NCBI RefSeq assembly: GCF_001244735.1
Contig: NZ_LN868935.1
Span: forward strand, 1-64,000
Reading direction: 5' to 3'
From: Bacillus andreraoultii
GTDB lineage: Bacteria; Bacillota; Bacilli; Bacillales; Caldibacillaceae
Length of the DNA: 64,000 bases
Below are positions 1-8,325 of this stretch, one piece after another. The number at the start of each line of letters is the position of its first letter. Positions within the stretch are counted from its first letter, which is position 1. Both the position numbers and the translations under genes were made by a program. The notes beneath the pieces are model-generated. The model was not told the DNA's origin. It ran no database searches and saw only the letters and a program-made list of their open reading frames with translations.

Positions 1-95
1 TTTTAAAAGCAAGCTTTTAAAAGATCCGCTCGACTTGCATGTATTAGGCACGCCGCCAGCGTTCGTCCTGAGCCAGGATCAAACTCTCCAAAAGA
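1..95 (-). rRNA. 16S ribosomal RNA, 5' end (partial)
   Basis: The reverse complement reads the universal 16S start, including the AGAGTTTGATCCTGGCTCAG primer site (about 69-88) followed by the GACGAACGCTGGCGGCGTGCC block. The gene runs off the left edge of the window, so only about 95 nt of the 5' end are present. The first variable loop (CTTTTAAAAGC-like hairpin, 1-25) is short. The exact mature 5' end is inferred by analogy with B. subtilis 16S. Confidence 0.97.
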
Positions 96-200
96 TAGTT
101 TGATTGCTCAAAATAAATGACTAGCTTAAATTTATAAAACGCTTTGTCTTGTTCAGTTTTCAAAGTTCAATCACGTATGTTCGCTCAGAACACATTGAAA

Positions 201-229
201 ATTATATCATTAACCTTTCGCTTTGTCAA
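201..229 (-). promoter_or_regulatory. rrn promoter, proximal (sigma-A)
   Basis: On the minus strand a perfect TTGACA (224-229) and perfect TATAAT (201-206) are separated by 17 bp. It lies about 105 bp upstream of the 16S gene and fits the P2 promoter of Bacillus rRNA operons. Confidence 0.93.
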
Positions 230-267
230 TAAGAAATTTTTATTTCATTTTCACGAGCGACTTTTAA

Positions 268-296
268 ACTATAACATGACTACCGTAATGTGTCAA
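268..296 (-). promoter_or_regulatory. rrn promoter, middle (sigma-A)
   Basis: Minus-strand TTGACA (291-296), 17-bp spacer, TATAGT (268-273), 67 bp upstream of the proximal promoter. This is the expected position of a P1 promoter. Confidence 0.88.
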
Positions 297-343
297 ATGT
301 TATATTTCTATTAGTCATCGACGTATTTTCAGCGACGAATATT

Positions 344-372
344 AGTATAACAACCCAATAACTATAAGTCAA
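344..372 (-). promoter_or_regulatory. rrn promoter, distal (sigma-A)
   Basis: Minus-strand TTGACT (367-372), 17-bp spacer, TATACT (344-349), 76 bp upstream of the middle promoter. An A/T-rich stretch (373-400) immediately upstream could act as an UP element. A third promoter is inferred from sequence only. Confidence 0.7.
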
Positions 373-909
373 TACTTTTTATACATTTTTTAATGCTGTT
401 TATCCACATCATTCTTATAAAACTTTCTTTAATAAATTCTCCATTCCGAAATAATAACAATTACATCTATAACCATAGAAGAACACCACTAAATCCCTTG
501 TCTACCCATGATATTTAATTTAATAATGACTTTAAATAACAATAGTAGTGTTAAATGCTTTTATTACAAAGAAGTATAAATATCTACATTATAAATAGAT
601 AAGCTTTAATTACTCGGGATTTAGCAGATTACATATCTTTATTATTTAACATTCAAGTTCACCAATGACGACGGACTAAAGGTCGCCTTATGAAATCGCA
701 ATTTATGTGCCCACAAATTCCCTTTCATACTATAACAATAAGCAAAAGATGCCTATCCGAGTACTAGCTATTACTAAACATGTATAATTAGTATTCAATT
801 GAGATCCCTTCATTTTCAAAAAAGCTTCAGAATTTATGGGGACAAAATAATAACTCGATACACCTCACTCTTAAAATTCATCTTACACCGATACTTTACT
901 CACTAAAAA
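373..909. other. A/T-rich intergenic region between ygxA and the rrn promoters
   Basis: No open reading frame, RNA family or clear terminator is recognisable here. ygxA and the rRNA operon point the same way, yet no obvious hairpin with a T-run follows ygxA, so it may end by another route or read through weakly. Confidence 0.5.
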
Positions 910-1779
910 TCAAAAATTCTTAGTCGTATAGTATCTGTGGTATATCGACTTCCCTTTCGATTCTTCTAAAATAATGTCTAAATATCCCTTATCAACTAAA
1001 TATTCTAGAAGGACACAAATGTCTACCGAGTAAAGCTTCAATTCTTTTTCCTCAATAATTTCCTGTATTGACCACATTGACTTTCTACTCAACACTTCAA
1101 TAATATGTGAACTGCCAAGATCTGTTCGCATATGTAGATAAAATTCACTTGCTAAAAATAAAAGCTCCAACCTTTTATCAATCGCTTCATTACTATTAAT
1201 GAGTTCATTATACATTTTATAAATCTCTGGTTCTAAGTTCTTCACTTGATTCCAAACCGTCACTTCCGGGTGAAATCCTTTTTCAATTAATGATAACCTC
1301 GCTAAATGATGAAGAGAGTGAATAACATGATTATATGCATCAAAATAGTGCTTTTGTTCATATAGCTTTTTACCATCTGCATATCTTCTAATTAACTTCG
1401 AAAATTCTAATCCAATTCGTAGCTTTCTTTCATGGAACGGAAAATCATTCAAGTCTTGTATTAACTGTTGAAGTGAATCATTACGATCAAAAAGTATTTT
1501 TCCATTTAATAACCAATCATATATTTTCCGATTCGATCCAGCCATGAGCCATTCTCTTAATTTATTTTCATAAATACTATAAAGGGCCAGTTTTGTTCCT
1601 TCATAACTATAATGTTTCACAAGTAGTTCCGGTTCCTTATCAGTAGATATTATTAATAGCACGGAGTCAAATGTATCCGTTGTTGTAAGCAATTGTTCTG
1701 CACTTTCGATTAATAGAACACCGACTGTCGAAGGTAAGCTTGCTCTTTCTTGATATAATGTTCGTACAAAATTATCCAT
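910..1779 (-). CDS. ygxA: Nucleotidyltransferase-like protein YgxA
   Basis: A 289-aa protein resembling YgxA of B. subtilis, a conserved nucleotidyltransferase-like protein of unknown substrate. The ATG at 1777-1779 is chosen because GGAGGATAG lies 5-10 nt upstream; an in-frame TTG at 1794 would overlap that site. The N-terminal half carries the predicted nucleotidyltransferase-like fold, and the C-terminal part, with a run of charged helices, resembles a HEPN-like or winged-helix tail. It sits directly upstream of an rRNA operon, as ygxA does in B. subtilis. The identity rests mainly on position, length and overall resemblance; the function is not known. Confidence 0.85.
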   Translation of the reverse strand: MDNFVRTLYQERASLPSTVGVLLIESAEQLLTTTDTFDSVLLIISTDKEPELLVKHYSYEGTKLALYSIYENKLREWLMAGSNRKIYDWLLNGKILFDRNDSLQQLIQDLNDFPFHERKLRIGLEFSKLIRRYADGKKLYEQKHYFDAYNHVIHSLHHLARLSLIEKGFHPEVTVWNQVKNLEPEIYKMYNELINSNEAIDKRLELLFLASEFYLHMRTDLGSSHIIEVLSRKSMWSIQEIIEEKELKLYSVDICVLLEYLVDKGYLDIILEESKGKSIYHRYYTTKNF

Positions 1780-1887
1780 AAATCTATCCTCCAAAAATAG
1801 AATCTTATCCTCATTTCGACAAAGTTAGCTAAAATCCTTCAATTACTTCTATTATTTTTTATAGATCTTGACAAAATTGTGAAAAAC

Positions 1888-1929
1888 TTCACTTCAAGGA
1901 CATTTTCACTTCATGAAACAACTTCACTT
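1888..1929. repeat. Three direct TTCACTT repeats between ygxA and ygzB
   Basis: TTCACTT occurs at 1888-1894, 1905-1911 and 1923-1929, at intervals of 17 and 18 bp, in the divergent promoter region of ygxA and ygzB. A regulator site is possible but unproven. Confidence 0.4.
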
Positions 1930-2034
1930 TGTCAATTATACCAAACCACATTTATCATATTTTTGATTTACTTTAACTTTATTTTCAAACAAGTCGATAA
2001 ATTATGTTATAGTTGTAAAAAAGGGGGATTGGAC

Positions 2035-2394
2035 GTGAAGTATTCAAGTAAAATCAATAAAATTCGTACCTTTGCACTTAGTTTAATTTTTCTTGGCTTT
2101 ATTATTATGTATGTTGGCTTACTTTTTAAAAATTGGCCAATTGTTATGGTACTTTTTATGGTTTTTGGGTTACTTTCAATCATTGCAAGCTGTGTTGTTT
2201 ATTTTTTAATCGGTATGCTATCGACAAAGGCTGTACAAGTTGTTTGCCCTAGTTGTCAGAAAGTAACGAAGATGTTAGGAAGAGTGGATATATGTATGTA
2301 TTGTCGTGAACCTTTAACCTTAGATCGCTCTTTAGAAGGGCAAGTTTTTGATGAGAACTTCAATAGCAAAAAAAAGAATGCTTCCGAGCTTTAA
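2035..2394 (+). CDS. ygzB: UPF0295 membrane protein YgzB
   Basis: A 119-aa protein that matches the YgzB/UPF0295 family in length and layout: two transmembrane helices (about residues 10-35 and 38-65), then a cytoplasmic tail with two CxxC pairs (CPSC and CMYC) that look like a zinc ribbon. The GTG at 2035 is chosen because AAGGGGGAT lies just upstream; the open frame continues back to 1879, but that extension overlaps the promoter (TATAGT at 2008-2013) and has no homologous counterpart. It is divergent from ygxA and convergent with perR, unlike a simple perR operon. The stop codon lies in the loop of the shared terminator. The function is unknown. Confidence 0.88.
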   Translation: MKYSSKINKIRTFALSLIFLGFIIMYVGLLFKNWPIVMVLFMVFGLLSIIASCVVYFLIGMLSTKAVQVVCPSCQKVTKMLGRVDICMYCREPLTLDRSLEGQVFDENFNSKKKNASEL

Positions 2395-2410
2395 TCGGGA
2401 GCATTGTTTA
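2377..2410. terminator. Bidirectional terminator of ygzB and perR
   Basis: AATGCTTCCGA pairs with TCGGGAGCATT. A T-run follows on the minus strand (A-run 2368-2375 on plus), with a weaker one on the plus strand. The ygzB stop codon falls in the loop. Confidence 0.8.
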
Positions 2411-2432
2411 TTAAAAGCCTATCATTTATCGA

Positions 2433-2870
2433 TTAATGCGATTCCTTTTTTGCACATTCTGGACAAATACCATAAACTTCTAATCGGTGGTGACTAACAT
2501 TAAACCCGGTTACATGAGTTGCGAATTGTTCAACTTCATCGAGACCTGGATATTGAAAGTCGACAATTTTCCCACAACTTTCACATATTGCGTGGTAATG
2601 ATCGTGAGTGCTAAAATCAAAACGGCTAGAAGAATCACCATAGGTTAGTTCTTTTACTAGACCCACCTCGCGAAAAACACGCAAATTATTATACACTGTT
2701 GCGACACTCATATTTGGAAATTTGCCTTCTAATGCTTTAAATATTTCATCAGCTGTTGGATGAGTCATTGAATTTATCAAATATTCAAGTATCGCATGAC
2801 GTTGTGGTGTAATTCGTACGCCAGACACCTTTAATGTATCTAAAGCTTCCTTCAATTGACTTTGTGACAC
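2433..2870 (-). CDS. perR: Peroxide-sensing Fur-family repressor PerR
   Basis: PerR represses catalase, peroxiredoxin, heme and iron genes and loses DNA binding when Fe-bound peroxide oxidises its histidines. The protein has the winged-helix DNA-binding domain ([12 protein letters not shown] start) and all expected ligands: regulatory site His in THPTADE, Asp in RFDF, both His of DHYH and Asp of [10 protein letters not shown]; structural zinc from CESC and CPEC. A GTG start at 2868-2870 gives 145 aa, the B. subtilis length, with AGAGGTG seven bases upstream. The ATG at 2874-2876 would leave the Shine-Dalgarno only about one base away. The Asp in the regulatory site favours PerR over Fur or Zur. 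Confidence 0.96.
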   Translation of the reverse strand: MSQSQLKEALDTLKVSGVRITPQRHAILEYLINSMTHPTADEIFKALEGKFPNMSVATVYNNLRVFREVGLVKELTYGDSSSRFDFSTHDHYHAICESCGKIVDFQYPGLDEVEQFATHVTGFNVSHHRLEVYGICPECAKKESH

Positions 2871-2916
2871 CGCCATGCACCTCTTTTCTATTAAAAAGAT
2901 TATTAAATAATAATTC

Positions 2917-2954
2917 CTATAATTATTGTACCCACTCACCCAGCATTTTGTCAA
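2917..2954 (-). promoter_or_regulatory. perR promoter with overlapping PerR box
   Basis: On the minus strand TTGACA (2949-2954), 18-bp spacer, TACAAT (2925-2930). The 15-mer GTACAATAATTATAG (2917-2931) matches the PerR box TTATAATnATTATAA at 12 of 14 defined positions and covers the -10, so autoregulation is inferred. Confidence 0.8.
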
Positions 2955-3028
2955 TCAATCCGGCTAGTAATAAAGCTTGATTACACATAAATTCAATAAA
3001 TTGTTAAAAAGTATACAAACTAATCTTT

Positions 3029-3577
3029 TTATTCTTGATGTAAATGTTGTTCTTCTATTTGAAAAACTGAATTAACATATCGAGCGGCAACAAATAGAAA
3101 ATCAGAAAGTCTATTTAAGTATTGTACAACTGCTGGATTAAGGTTTTCAATACTAACTACACACCTTTCTCCTCTTCTAACAATTGTTCTTGCAGTATGA
3201 AGAGCCGCCCCCGCAGGATGCCCCCCTGGTAAAATAAAGTTCGACAACGGTTGTAATTTCGCATCAAGTTCATCAATATAACCTTCCAGTGTCTTTACAT
3301 GCCTCTCCTCTAGCTTCCATGCAACTTCTTTTCCTTCTGGGGTTGATAGTTCTGCTCCAACATGAAAAAGGATTGTTTGTATCTCATGAAAGATCTTTAC
3401 TATTTTCTCCTTTTCTTGAAAGGATTTATCCTGTAAAAAACTTACAGCAAAACCAATAAATGAGTTTGCTTCATCACATGTTCCATAAGCTTCTACTCGT
3501 ATATCATTTTTTGGTACACGTACACCATAGACTAAAGATGTAGTTCCTTTATCTCCTGATCTCGTATATATTCGCAC
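3029..3577 (-). CDS. Cob(I)alamin adenosyltransferase, PduO type
   Basis: A 182-aa ATP:corrinoid adenosyltransferase that transfers the adenosyl group of ATP to reduced cobalamin (coenzyme B12 formation or salvage). The N-terminal ATP-binding motif YTRSGDKGTTSL, the Arg-rich helix TARTIVRRGERCVV and the C-terminal LNRLSDFLFVAARYVN are hallmark PduO signatures (B. subtilis YvqK type). The GTG at 3575-3577 is preferred, with AGGGGG eight bases upstream; a TTG at 3581-3583 overlaps the previous stop and lies too near the ribosome-binding site. It is translationally coupled to the dehydrogenase gene upstream (stop and start within 4 nt). No other cobalamin gene is nearby. Confidence 0.93.
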   Translation of the reverse strand: MRIYTRSGDKGTTSLVYGVRVPKNDIRVEAYGTCDEANSFIGFAVSFLQDKSFQEKEKIVKIFHEIQTILFHVGAELSTPEGKEVAWKLEERHVKTLEGYIDELDAKLQPLSNFILPGGHPAGAALHTARTIVRRGERCVVSIENLNPAVVQYLNRLSDFLFVAARYVNSVFQIEEQHLHQE

Positions 3578-3579
3578 AA

Positions 3580-4527
3580 TCAATACCCCCTATTTAAATC
3601 GACTAAGTTAACCCAGTTTTCACCTTGTTCAATATAATTTCGTAAGTTTTTCACAAAAATCTCATATGCTCGCGGTAAATACATATCCGTAATTGCCGAT
3701 AGATGTGGTGTGATCGTTACCTTTTCTGACGGCCAAAATGGGTGGTCTACAGGTAATGGCTCCGTTTCAAATACATCAAGAAATGCATGAGCAAGCTGCC
3801 CTTCATTTAACGCATTCATTAAATCTATCTCATTTACCGCATTTCCCCGACCAACATTGATAAAAACTGCCGTCCTTTTCATATGCAAAAACTGTTCTTT
3901 TGTAAAAACTTTATTCGTATGTACTGTATTTGGTAAAACCGAAACGATGTAGTCTGCATTTGGTAATATATCATTCAATTGATCAATTGAATACGTTTCA
4001 TCAAAATCAGGATTTGAGTTTCCACTCCGATTTATACCGATTGTATACATACCAAAAGCTTTCCCGTACGTACTAATTTGTGACCCTATCGCTCCCGCAC
4101 CCACAACAAGTAATGTCCGACCATATATTTCCTGTTGTTGGACTTTCCGATTCCATACATTCTCTCTTTGTTGTGCTAGAAATACGTGAAGTTGCTTTGC
4201 ATGTTGTAAAATAAATGCAAAAACAAATTCGGCCATCGGAATTTTATGGATTCCTCTCGCATTTGTAACAATTATCTTTCTCTCTTTTAAAACACGAATC
4301 GGAAGCTTTTCAATTCCAGCAGACATCACCATAATCCATTTTAAATTCGGCATTCTACTTATGACATCAGGTGTTACGTCATCACCGTAAGTAAGCAACA
4401 CGTCTACCGATTCTAGACTCGCTAGTTCATTCACTTTTCTTACGTACGTAAACTCTACGTCTGGAAATTGTTTCTTTACATTCCTTTCCAATTCATCATT
4501 TCGTAAAATTGTTCCAACAACATGCAT
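3580..4527 (-). CDS. D-2-hydroxyacid dehydrogenase, NAD-dependent
   Basis: A 315-aa enzyme of the D-isomer-specific 2-hydroxyacid dehydrogenase family, which reduces 2-keto acids to D-hydroxy acids. It shows the Rossmann motif GAGAIG (about residue 145), the substrate-binding Arg in NVGRGNAVNE, the catalytic Glu in FETEPLP and the catalytic His in TPHLSA. The second ATG (4525-4527) is chosen because AAGGAAG lies six bases upstream of it; the ATG at 4533 abuts the ribosome-binding site. The substrate cannot be told from sequence. It forms a two-gene operon with the cobalamin adenosyltransferase downstream. Confidence 0.9.
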   Translation of the reverse strand: MHVVGTILRNDELERNVKKQFPDVEFTYVRKVNELASLESVDVLLTYGDDVTPDVISRMPNLKWIMVMSAGIEKLPIRVLKERKIIVTNARGIHKIPMAEFVFAFILQHAKQLHVFLAQQRENVWNRKVQQQEIYGRTLLVVGAGAIGSQISTYGKAFGMYTIGINRSGNSNPDFDETYSIDQLNDILPNADYIVSVLPNTVHTNKVFTKEQFLHMKRTAVFINVGRGNAVNEIDLMNALNEGQLAHAFLDVFETEPLPVDHPFWPSEKVTITPHLSAITDMYLPRAYEIFVKNLRNYIEQGENWVNLVDLNRGY

Positions 4528-4688
4528 CTCCATCTTCCTTTCAGAAACTTTTATTTTTTATTTCTGTTATGTGTGTATTATGAAAACTTGTCATTGGTGT
4601 TAACTATAATTATGAAGAAATAGGCTTTTCTATTATAGCATAAAGATGATTATTTTCGTTTTAGACCGATTCACTAGATATGAACAGA

Positions 4689-4727
4689 AAAGCCGATAAA
4701 TCCCTTTTTTGAGGATATTATCGGCTT
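4689..4727 (-). terminator. Candidate terminator downstream of bcp
   Basis: AAGCCGATAA pairs with TTATCGGCTT, followed on the minus strand by TTTTCTG. It is the stronger of two hairpins (the other at about 4802-4826) in the 4534-4840 gap, which contains no gene. Confidence 0.55.
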
Positions 4728-4840
4728 GATTAAGAGTGAAATCTTATGAGGAGGTATGCCCTACTATACTATATGTACTTATACTTAAAGCGCATGGATG
4801 AATGCCTTGTTTTAATAAAACAGGCTTATAACTACTACGC

Positions 4841-5311
4841 TTACGATAAATGATCTTTTATGTATTGTAAAGCTTCTTCTACATGGCCTTGAACTTTTAC
4901 TTTACGCCATTCTTTAACAAGAGTTCCCTCTTCATCAATAATGAATGTAGAACGTTCAATACCAAATCCGATTTTACCAAAAACATTCTTTTCCTTCCAA
5001 ACACCAAATTGTTCACAAAGTTTATGCTCATCATCAACTAACAAAAGAAAAGGTAAGCCATGCTTGTCAATAAATTTTTGGTGCTTTTCTAATGGATCGG
5101 CACTAACCCCTAGAATGACTGCATTTAAATTTGTAAAATCATCATGATAATCTCGGAACGTACATGCTTCAGTCGTACATCCCGGTGTCATGTCTTTTGG
5201 ATAAAAATAAAGGACGACATGTTTTCCACGAAAATCGGATAACTTCACTTTTTCCCCATTACTTGCTAGTAGTTCAATATCAGATACTTGTTCACCGATT
5301 GATACGGTCAT
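4841..5311 (-). CDS. bcp: Thioredoxin-dependent peroxiredoxin Bcp
   Basis: A 156-aa AhpC/TSA-family peroxiredoxin of the BCP/PrxQ class, reducing hydrogen and organic peroxides in the cytoplasm. The peroxidatic Cys is in MTPGCTTEAC, where the second Cys five residues later is the resolving Cys typical of PrxQ. The thioredoxin fold starts with the GKHVVLYFYPKD strand. The ATG at 5309-5311 has GGAGG eight bases upstream; an upstream in-frame start would include the ribosome-binding site. In B. subtilis the orthologue (ygaF) lies next to perR; here two genes and their gap separate them. Peroxide control by PerR is plausible, but no clear PerR box was found here. Confidence 0.95.
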   Translation of the reverse strand: MTVSIGEQVSDIELLASNGEKVKLSDFRGKHVVLYFYPKDMTPGCTTEACTFRDYHDDFTNLNAVILGVSADPLEKHQKFIDKHGLPFLLLVDDEHKLCEQFGVWKEKNVFGKIGFGIERSTFIIDEEGTLVKEWRKVKVQGHVEEALQYIKDHLS

Positions 5312-5626
5312 TAACGATTCCTCCATTCAATCTAATTATTTGTTCAAACTTCGATAAGGAAGCATCACCTGCTTGTCTACGCTTATCCCCCGCTATTTTT
5401 GAACGTGGACTTTAAGCTAACATTAACGAAAATAATAAAAAAAGACAAGAAATAATGCTTAACGATAAATATAATCATGTTTCATAGTAGACAAGCGTAT
5501 ATATTAAGGAGCTAACATTCATTTAACCTAACTTATCTTGGATAGATCGAGACGATTTTTCAATTTGTTCCATAAGAAACGTATGATTTAGGAATCAACC
5601 CATAGTGTAATTAAAAGAGGTGCAAC
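5312..5626. other. Intergenic region at the position of gsaB in B. subtilis
   Basis: No gene is visible. B. subtilis has gsaB (glutamate-1-semialdehyde aminotransferase) between ygaE and ygaF; here it is absent and no convincing remnant could be read. Confidence 0.5.
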
Positions 5627-6037
5627 ATGTTTGGATATATATTTCTATTATTTATTATCATTATTATCTCAATGAGCCTCAGAACATTATTTTCCCCAAT
5701 CCCATATCAAAACAAATTATTATCTTGGGAAAGCTTTCTATACTTAATTTTTATTTATTCAACAATTTTTCTCGGATTTGGTTTAGTTTACTTTATTTTT
5801 ATTCAAAATGGGTATTCGGTCTTATTAGAAAATGGAGTTAAAGTGGGAGGTTTGCTATATTCATTACAGGCAAGCTTTTATTTTAGTGGGCTAACACTTT
5901 TTTCTGTCGGTTACGGAGATATCGCTCCTATCGGTATCGGAAGAGTCGTGGCTATTATCGAAGCACTCATTGGTTACACAATTCCCGCTTCATTTGTTGT
6001 TCGAACCGTCATTGATTTCCGCAAAGAGCGAGGATAA
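5627..6037 (+). CDS. Two-TM potassium channel family protein
   Basis: A 136-aa membrane protein with an N-terminal helix (1-20), a second helix (about 34-58), a pore loop and a last helix (about 105-128). The selectivity filter SVGYGD follows the pore helix FYFSGLTLF, which matches the Ion_trans_2 K+ channel family. There is no RCK domain, so it is a bare pore that probably forms a tetramer. AAGAGGTG precedes the ATG at a normal distance. It lies between bcp and ygaE, where B. subtilis has gsaB. Gating and physiological role are unknown. Confidence 0.87.
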   Translation: MFGYIFLLFIIIIISMSLRTLFSPIPYQNKLLSWESFLYLIFIYSTIFLGFGLVYFIFIQNGYSVLLENGVKVGGLLYSLQASFYFSGLTLFSVGYGDIAPIGIGRVVAIIEALIGYTIPASFVVRTVIDFRKERG

Positions 6038-6156
6038 GTACAAGCATTATCATTAAAAAAGGCCTTTTATCTATTGAGTTATCATAAATATTGCACTACA
6101 ATTCAGAAGGACGTTCACTATCAAGAAAGATTATAAGCAAGAAAGGATTTTACTTA

Positions 6157-7218
6157 ATGAAATTAGGTGCCCGCATTTTTAAAACAGGTTTAGCTGTTGT
6201 ATTAGCGCTTATGATTGGGGAACTGTTGAATTTACCGACACCCGTTTTTGCAGCAATTTCCGCTGTATTCGCAATTCAACCATCGATTTATCGTTCTTAC
6301 TTGACAATTTTAGAACAAGTCCAAGGAAATGTCATTGGAGCAATCATTGCCATTATTTTCGTTTTACTTTTTGGTAATCATTTTATTATCGTTGGTCTTG
6401 CAGCCATTGTGCTTATCATGATTAATCTAAAGTTAAAAATAGACACGGTTTCTTTATCTATCGTTACACTAATTATCATTATGGAAACACCTCAAGACCA
6501 ATTTATTACATTTGCTATTTTGCGTTTCGCTACAATTATGCTTGGTATTTTATCTGCATTTATCATCAATTTAATCTTCTTACCACCAAAGTACGAAACG
6601 AAACTATACAGTTCTATTTCAGAAATAACAAGTGATATATTAAAATGGATTCGTGTGACAAATCATCAAGCCGTTGACTATGTTCTATTGAAAAAAGACA
6701 TTGTTGCGATTAAAGAACGGCTCATTCATCTTGATCAATTGTTCTTATTTTATAAGGAAGAAAGAACATTTCTTAAAAAGAATAAATGGGGGAAAATGCG
6801 GAAGGTAGTCATTTATCGACAAATGATTACAACAGCTAGAAAGGCGTTAGAAATATTAAGGAAGATGCATTATTATGAGCACCACTTCTTTCAATTGCCG
6901 GAAAATGTACGTGAGCAATTACTCGAAATTTTAGCCCATTTAAATAATAATCATGAACATTTATTGTTGCGTTATATCGGAAAAGCCGTACAAGTTCATG
7001 ACAAGGAAATGGAAGAGTATGGAATAAAAAGAATGGAGCTCGTAAATTTATTTAACCAATATCAAGAAGACAGCAACAGTGAATTACTGTTAACCCATAT
7101 GATTCAGTTGGTTGGAGCCATTCTTGAATATAATGAACAGCTTGAAAAACTGGAAATTCTCGTGAATAGCTTACAACAATACCATAATGAGAAAATTACA
7201 ATTGATGAAGCTTATTAA
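6157..7218 (+). CDS. ygaE: UPF0421 aromatic-acid exporter-like protein YgaE
   Basis: A 353-aa membrane protein of the ArAE/DUF939 group. The first 150 residues contain about five or six hydrophobic segments (including LAVVLALMIGELLNLPTPVF and AISAVFAIQPSIYRSYL), and the rest is a long soluble helical domain. Length and arrangement match YgaE of B. subtilis. The ATG at 6157 is chosen for the AAGAAAGGA site nine bases upstream; an open frame begins at 6091 but has no ribosome-binding site. A role as an exporter is inferred from the family; no substrate is known. Confidence 0.87.
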   Translation: MKLGARIFKTGLAVVLALMIGELLNLPTPVFAAISAVFAIQPSIYRSYLTILEQVQGNVIGAIIAIIFVLLFGNHFIIVGLAAIVLIMINLKLKIDTVSLSIVTLIIIMETPQDQFITFAILRFATIMLGILSAFIINLIFLPPKYETKLYSSISEITSDILKWIRVTNHQAVDYVLLKKDIVAIKERLIHLDQLFLFYKEERTFLKKNKWGKMRKVVIYRQMITTARKALEILRKMHYYEHHFFQLPENVREQLLEILAHLNNNHEHLLLRYIGKAVQVHDKEMEEYGIKRMELVNLFNQYQEDSNSELLLTHMIQLVGAILEYNEQLEKLEILVNSLQQYHNEKITIDEAY

Positions 7219-7222
7219 TATA

Positions 7223-7273
7223 AAAAGACTGTCCTGATTGCTTTTCTTTCTAGCGAATAGGGACAGTCCTTTA
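7223..7273. terminator. Bidirectional terminator, ygaE / pdxK
   Basis: GACTGTCC (7227-7234) pairs with GGACAGTC (7261-7268). On the minus strand a TTTTTA tract follows; on the plus strand CCTTTACTT follows. It separates two convergent genes. Confidence 0.82.
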
Positions 7274-7321
7274 CTTCATTTGAAATTACTTTGTCTAGAT
7301 GTTGGCATTTCCGAGCAAATA

Positions 7322-8161
7322 TCACACGTTCACTTGATTTATCTCTGGTAAATCATCTTTGAACTCATTAAAAGCACCGTGCATAACCGGACCTACAAAT
7401 TCATTTAGTTTCCAACCGTGACGAATAGCTGCTGCAACAAACTGTTTTGCGTGAAGAACAGCATCAAGTACATCTTCTCCTTTTGCCAGTCTTGCAGTCA
7501 CAGCCGCTGCAAACGTACAACCAGCCCCATGATTATAGGTTGTATCAATTTTTTCTGTTTCTAGTAAAATAAAATCTTTTCCGTTATAAAATAAATCGAC
7601 TGCTTTATCATGGTCTAAAGTTTTTCCACCTTTAATCACAACATTTTTCGCACCGAGGTCATAAATTTTCGCTGCAGCTTTTTTCATATCCTCTATACTA
7701 CGAATTGGACCTTCTTTAGATAATTGCCATGCTTCAAAAAGGTTCGGTGTTGTTACAAGCGCACGTGGCAAAAGAAGTTCACGAGATGCATCAACAGTTT
7801 CTGGTAATAGAACTTCATCTTCTCCTTTACAAACCATAACAGGGTCAATAACCACTTTTTCTAATTTGTATTGATCAATATATTTAGCGCCAAGTTCTAC
7901 AATTTCAACCGAACCAAGCATTCCTGTTTTCATTGCATCCAGACCAACAGAAAAAGCACATTCTAATTGTTTATCAACAACATTTGTGTCGATTGGGAAT
8001 ACGTTATGTTTCCATTGTTCTTTTGGATCCATCGCAACAATGGATGTTAATGCAGTCATTCCATATGTACCGTGTTCTTGGAATGTTTTTAAGTCTGCTT
8101 GTATACCTGCGCCTCCGCTAGTATCAGATCCAGCAAGCGTTAATGTCTTCTTTAACCCCAT
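7322..8161 (-). CDS. pdxK: Pyridoxine / hydroxymethylpyrimidine kinase PdxK
   Basis: A 279-aa ribokinase-family kinase closely resembling B. subtilis PdxK (formerly ThiD/YwdB), which phosphorylates pyridoxine-type vitamers and hydroxymethylpyrimidine for PLP salvage. Signatures are the N-terminal AGSDTSGGAGIQADLK, the DPVMVCKG segment and the catalytic anion-hole motif NHGAGCTFAAA near the C-terminus. TTAGGAGGAAG precedes the ATG. It is a single gene with its own terminator. Related ThiD enzymes share the fold, but close resemblance to PdxK, including the TFQE and VGP segments, favours PdxK. Confidence 0.92.
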   Translation of the reverse strand: MGLKKTLTLAGSDTSGGAGIQADLKTFQEHGTYGMTALTSIVAMDPKEQWKHNVFPIDTNVVDKQLECAFSVGLDAMKTGMLGSVEIVELGAKYIDQYKLEKVVIDPVMVCKGEDEVLLPETVDASRELLLPRALVTTPNLFEAWQLSKEGPIRSIEDMKKAAAKIYDLGAKNVVIKGGKTLDHDKAVDLFYNGKDFILLETEKIDTTYNHGAGCTFAAAVTARLAKGEDVLDAVLHAKQFVAAAIRHGWKLNEFVGPVMHGAFNEFKDDLPEINQVNV

Positions 8162-8325
8162 CTCTACTTCCTCCTAAATTTGAATATCTTGTTGATATAA
8201 ATGTACTAGATTTATTATATCACTATTTCAATAGTAGAAAAATGTACATATTATTTTTATTCTAGGAAAATCTCCATTTATCAGCTACAAGCTGTTTATA
8301 ACTTAATTATTATTATTCTTCTACT

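Noticed and set aside
1879-2034. Longer N-terminus for YgzB
   Set aside because: The extension covers a -10-like TATAGT and lacks a ribosome-binding site, while GTG at 2035 has AAGGGGGAT and gives the family length.
2905-2920. A/T-rich 7-2-7 palindrome in the perR leader as the PerR box
   Set aside because: PerR boxes are 7-1-7; the neighbouring 15-mer at 2917-2931 fits better and overlaps the -10.
5312-5626. A remnant of gsaB
   Set aside because: Short translations showed no convincing aminotransferase motif.
7223-7273. A further copy of the modular repeat (shared AGCGAATAGGGA)
   Set aside because: Only a short stretch is alike; the core and the AAAGAAAACT end are absent. It is better explained as the ygaE/pdxK terminator.
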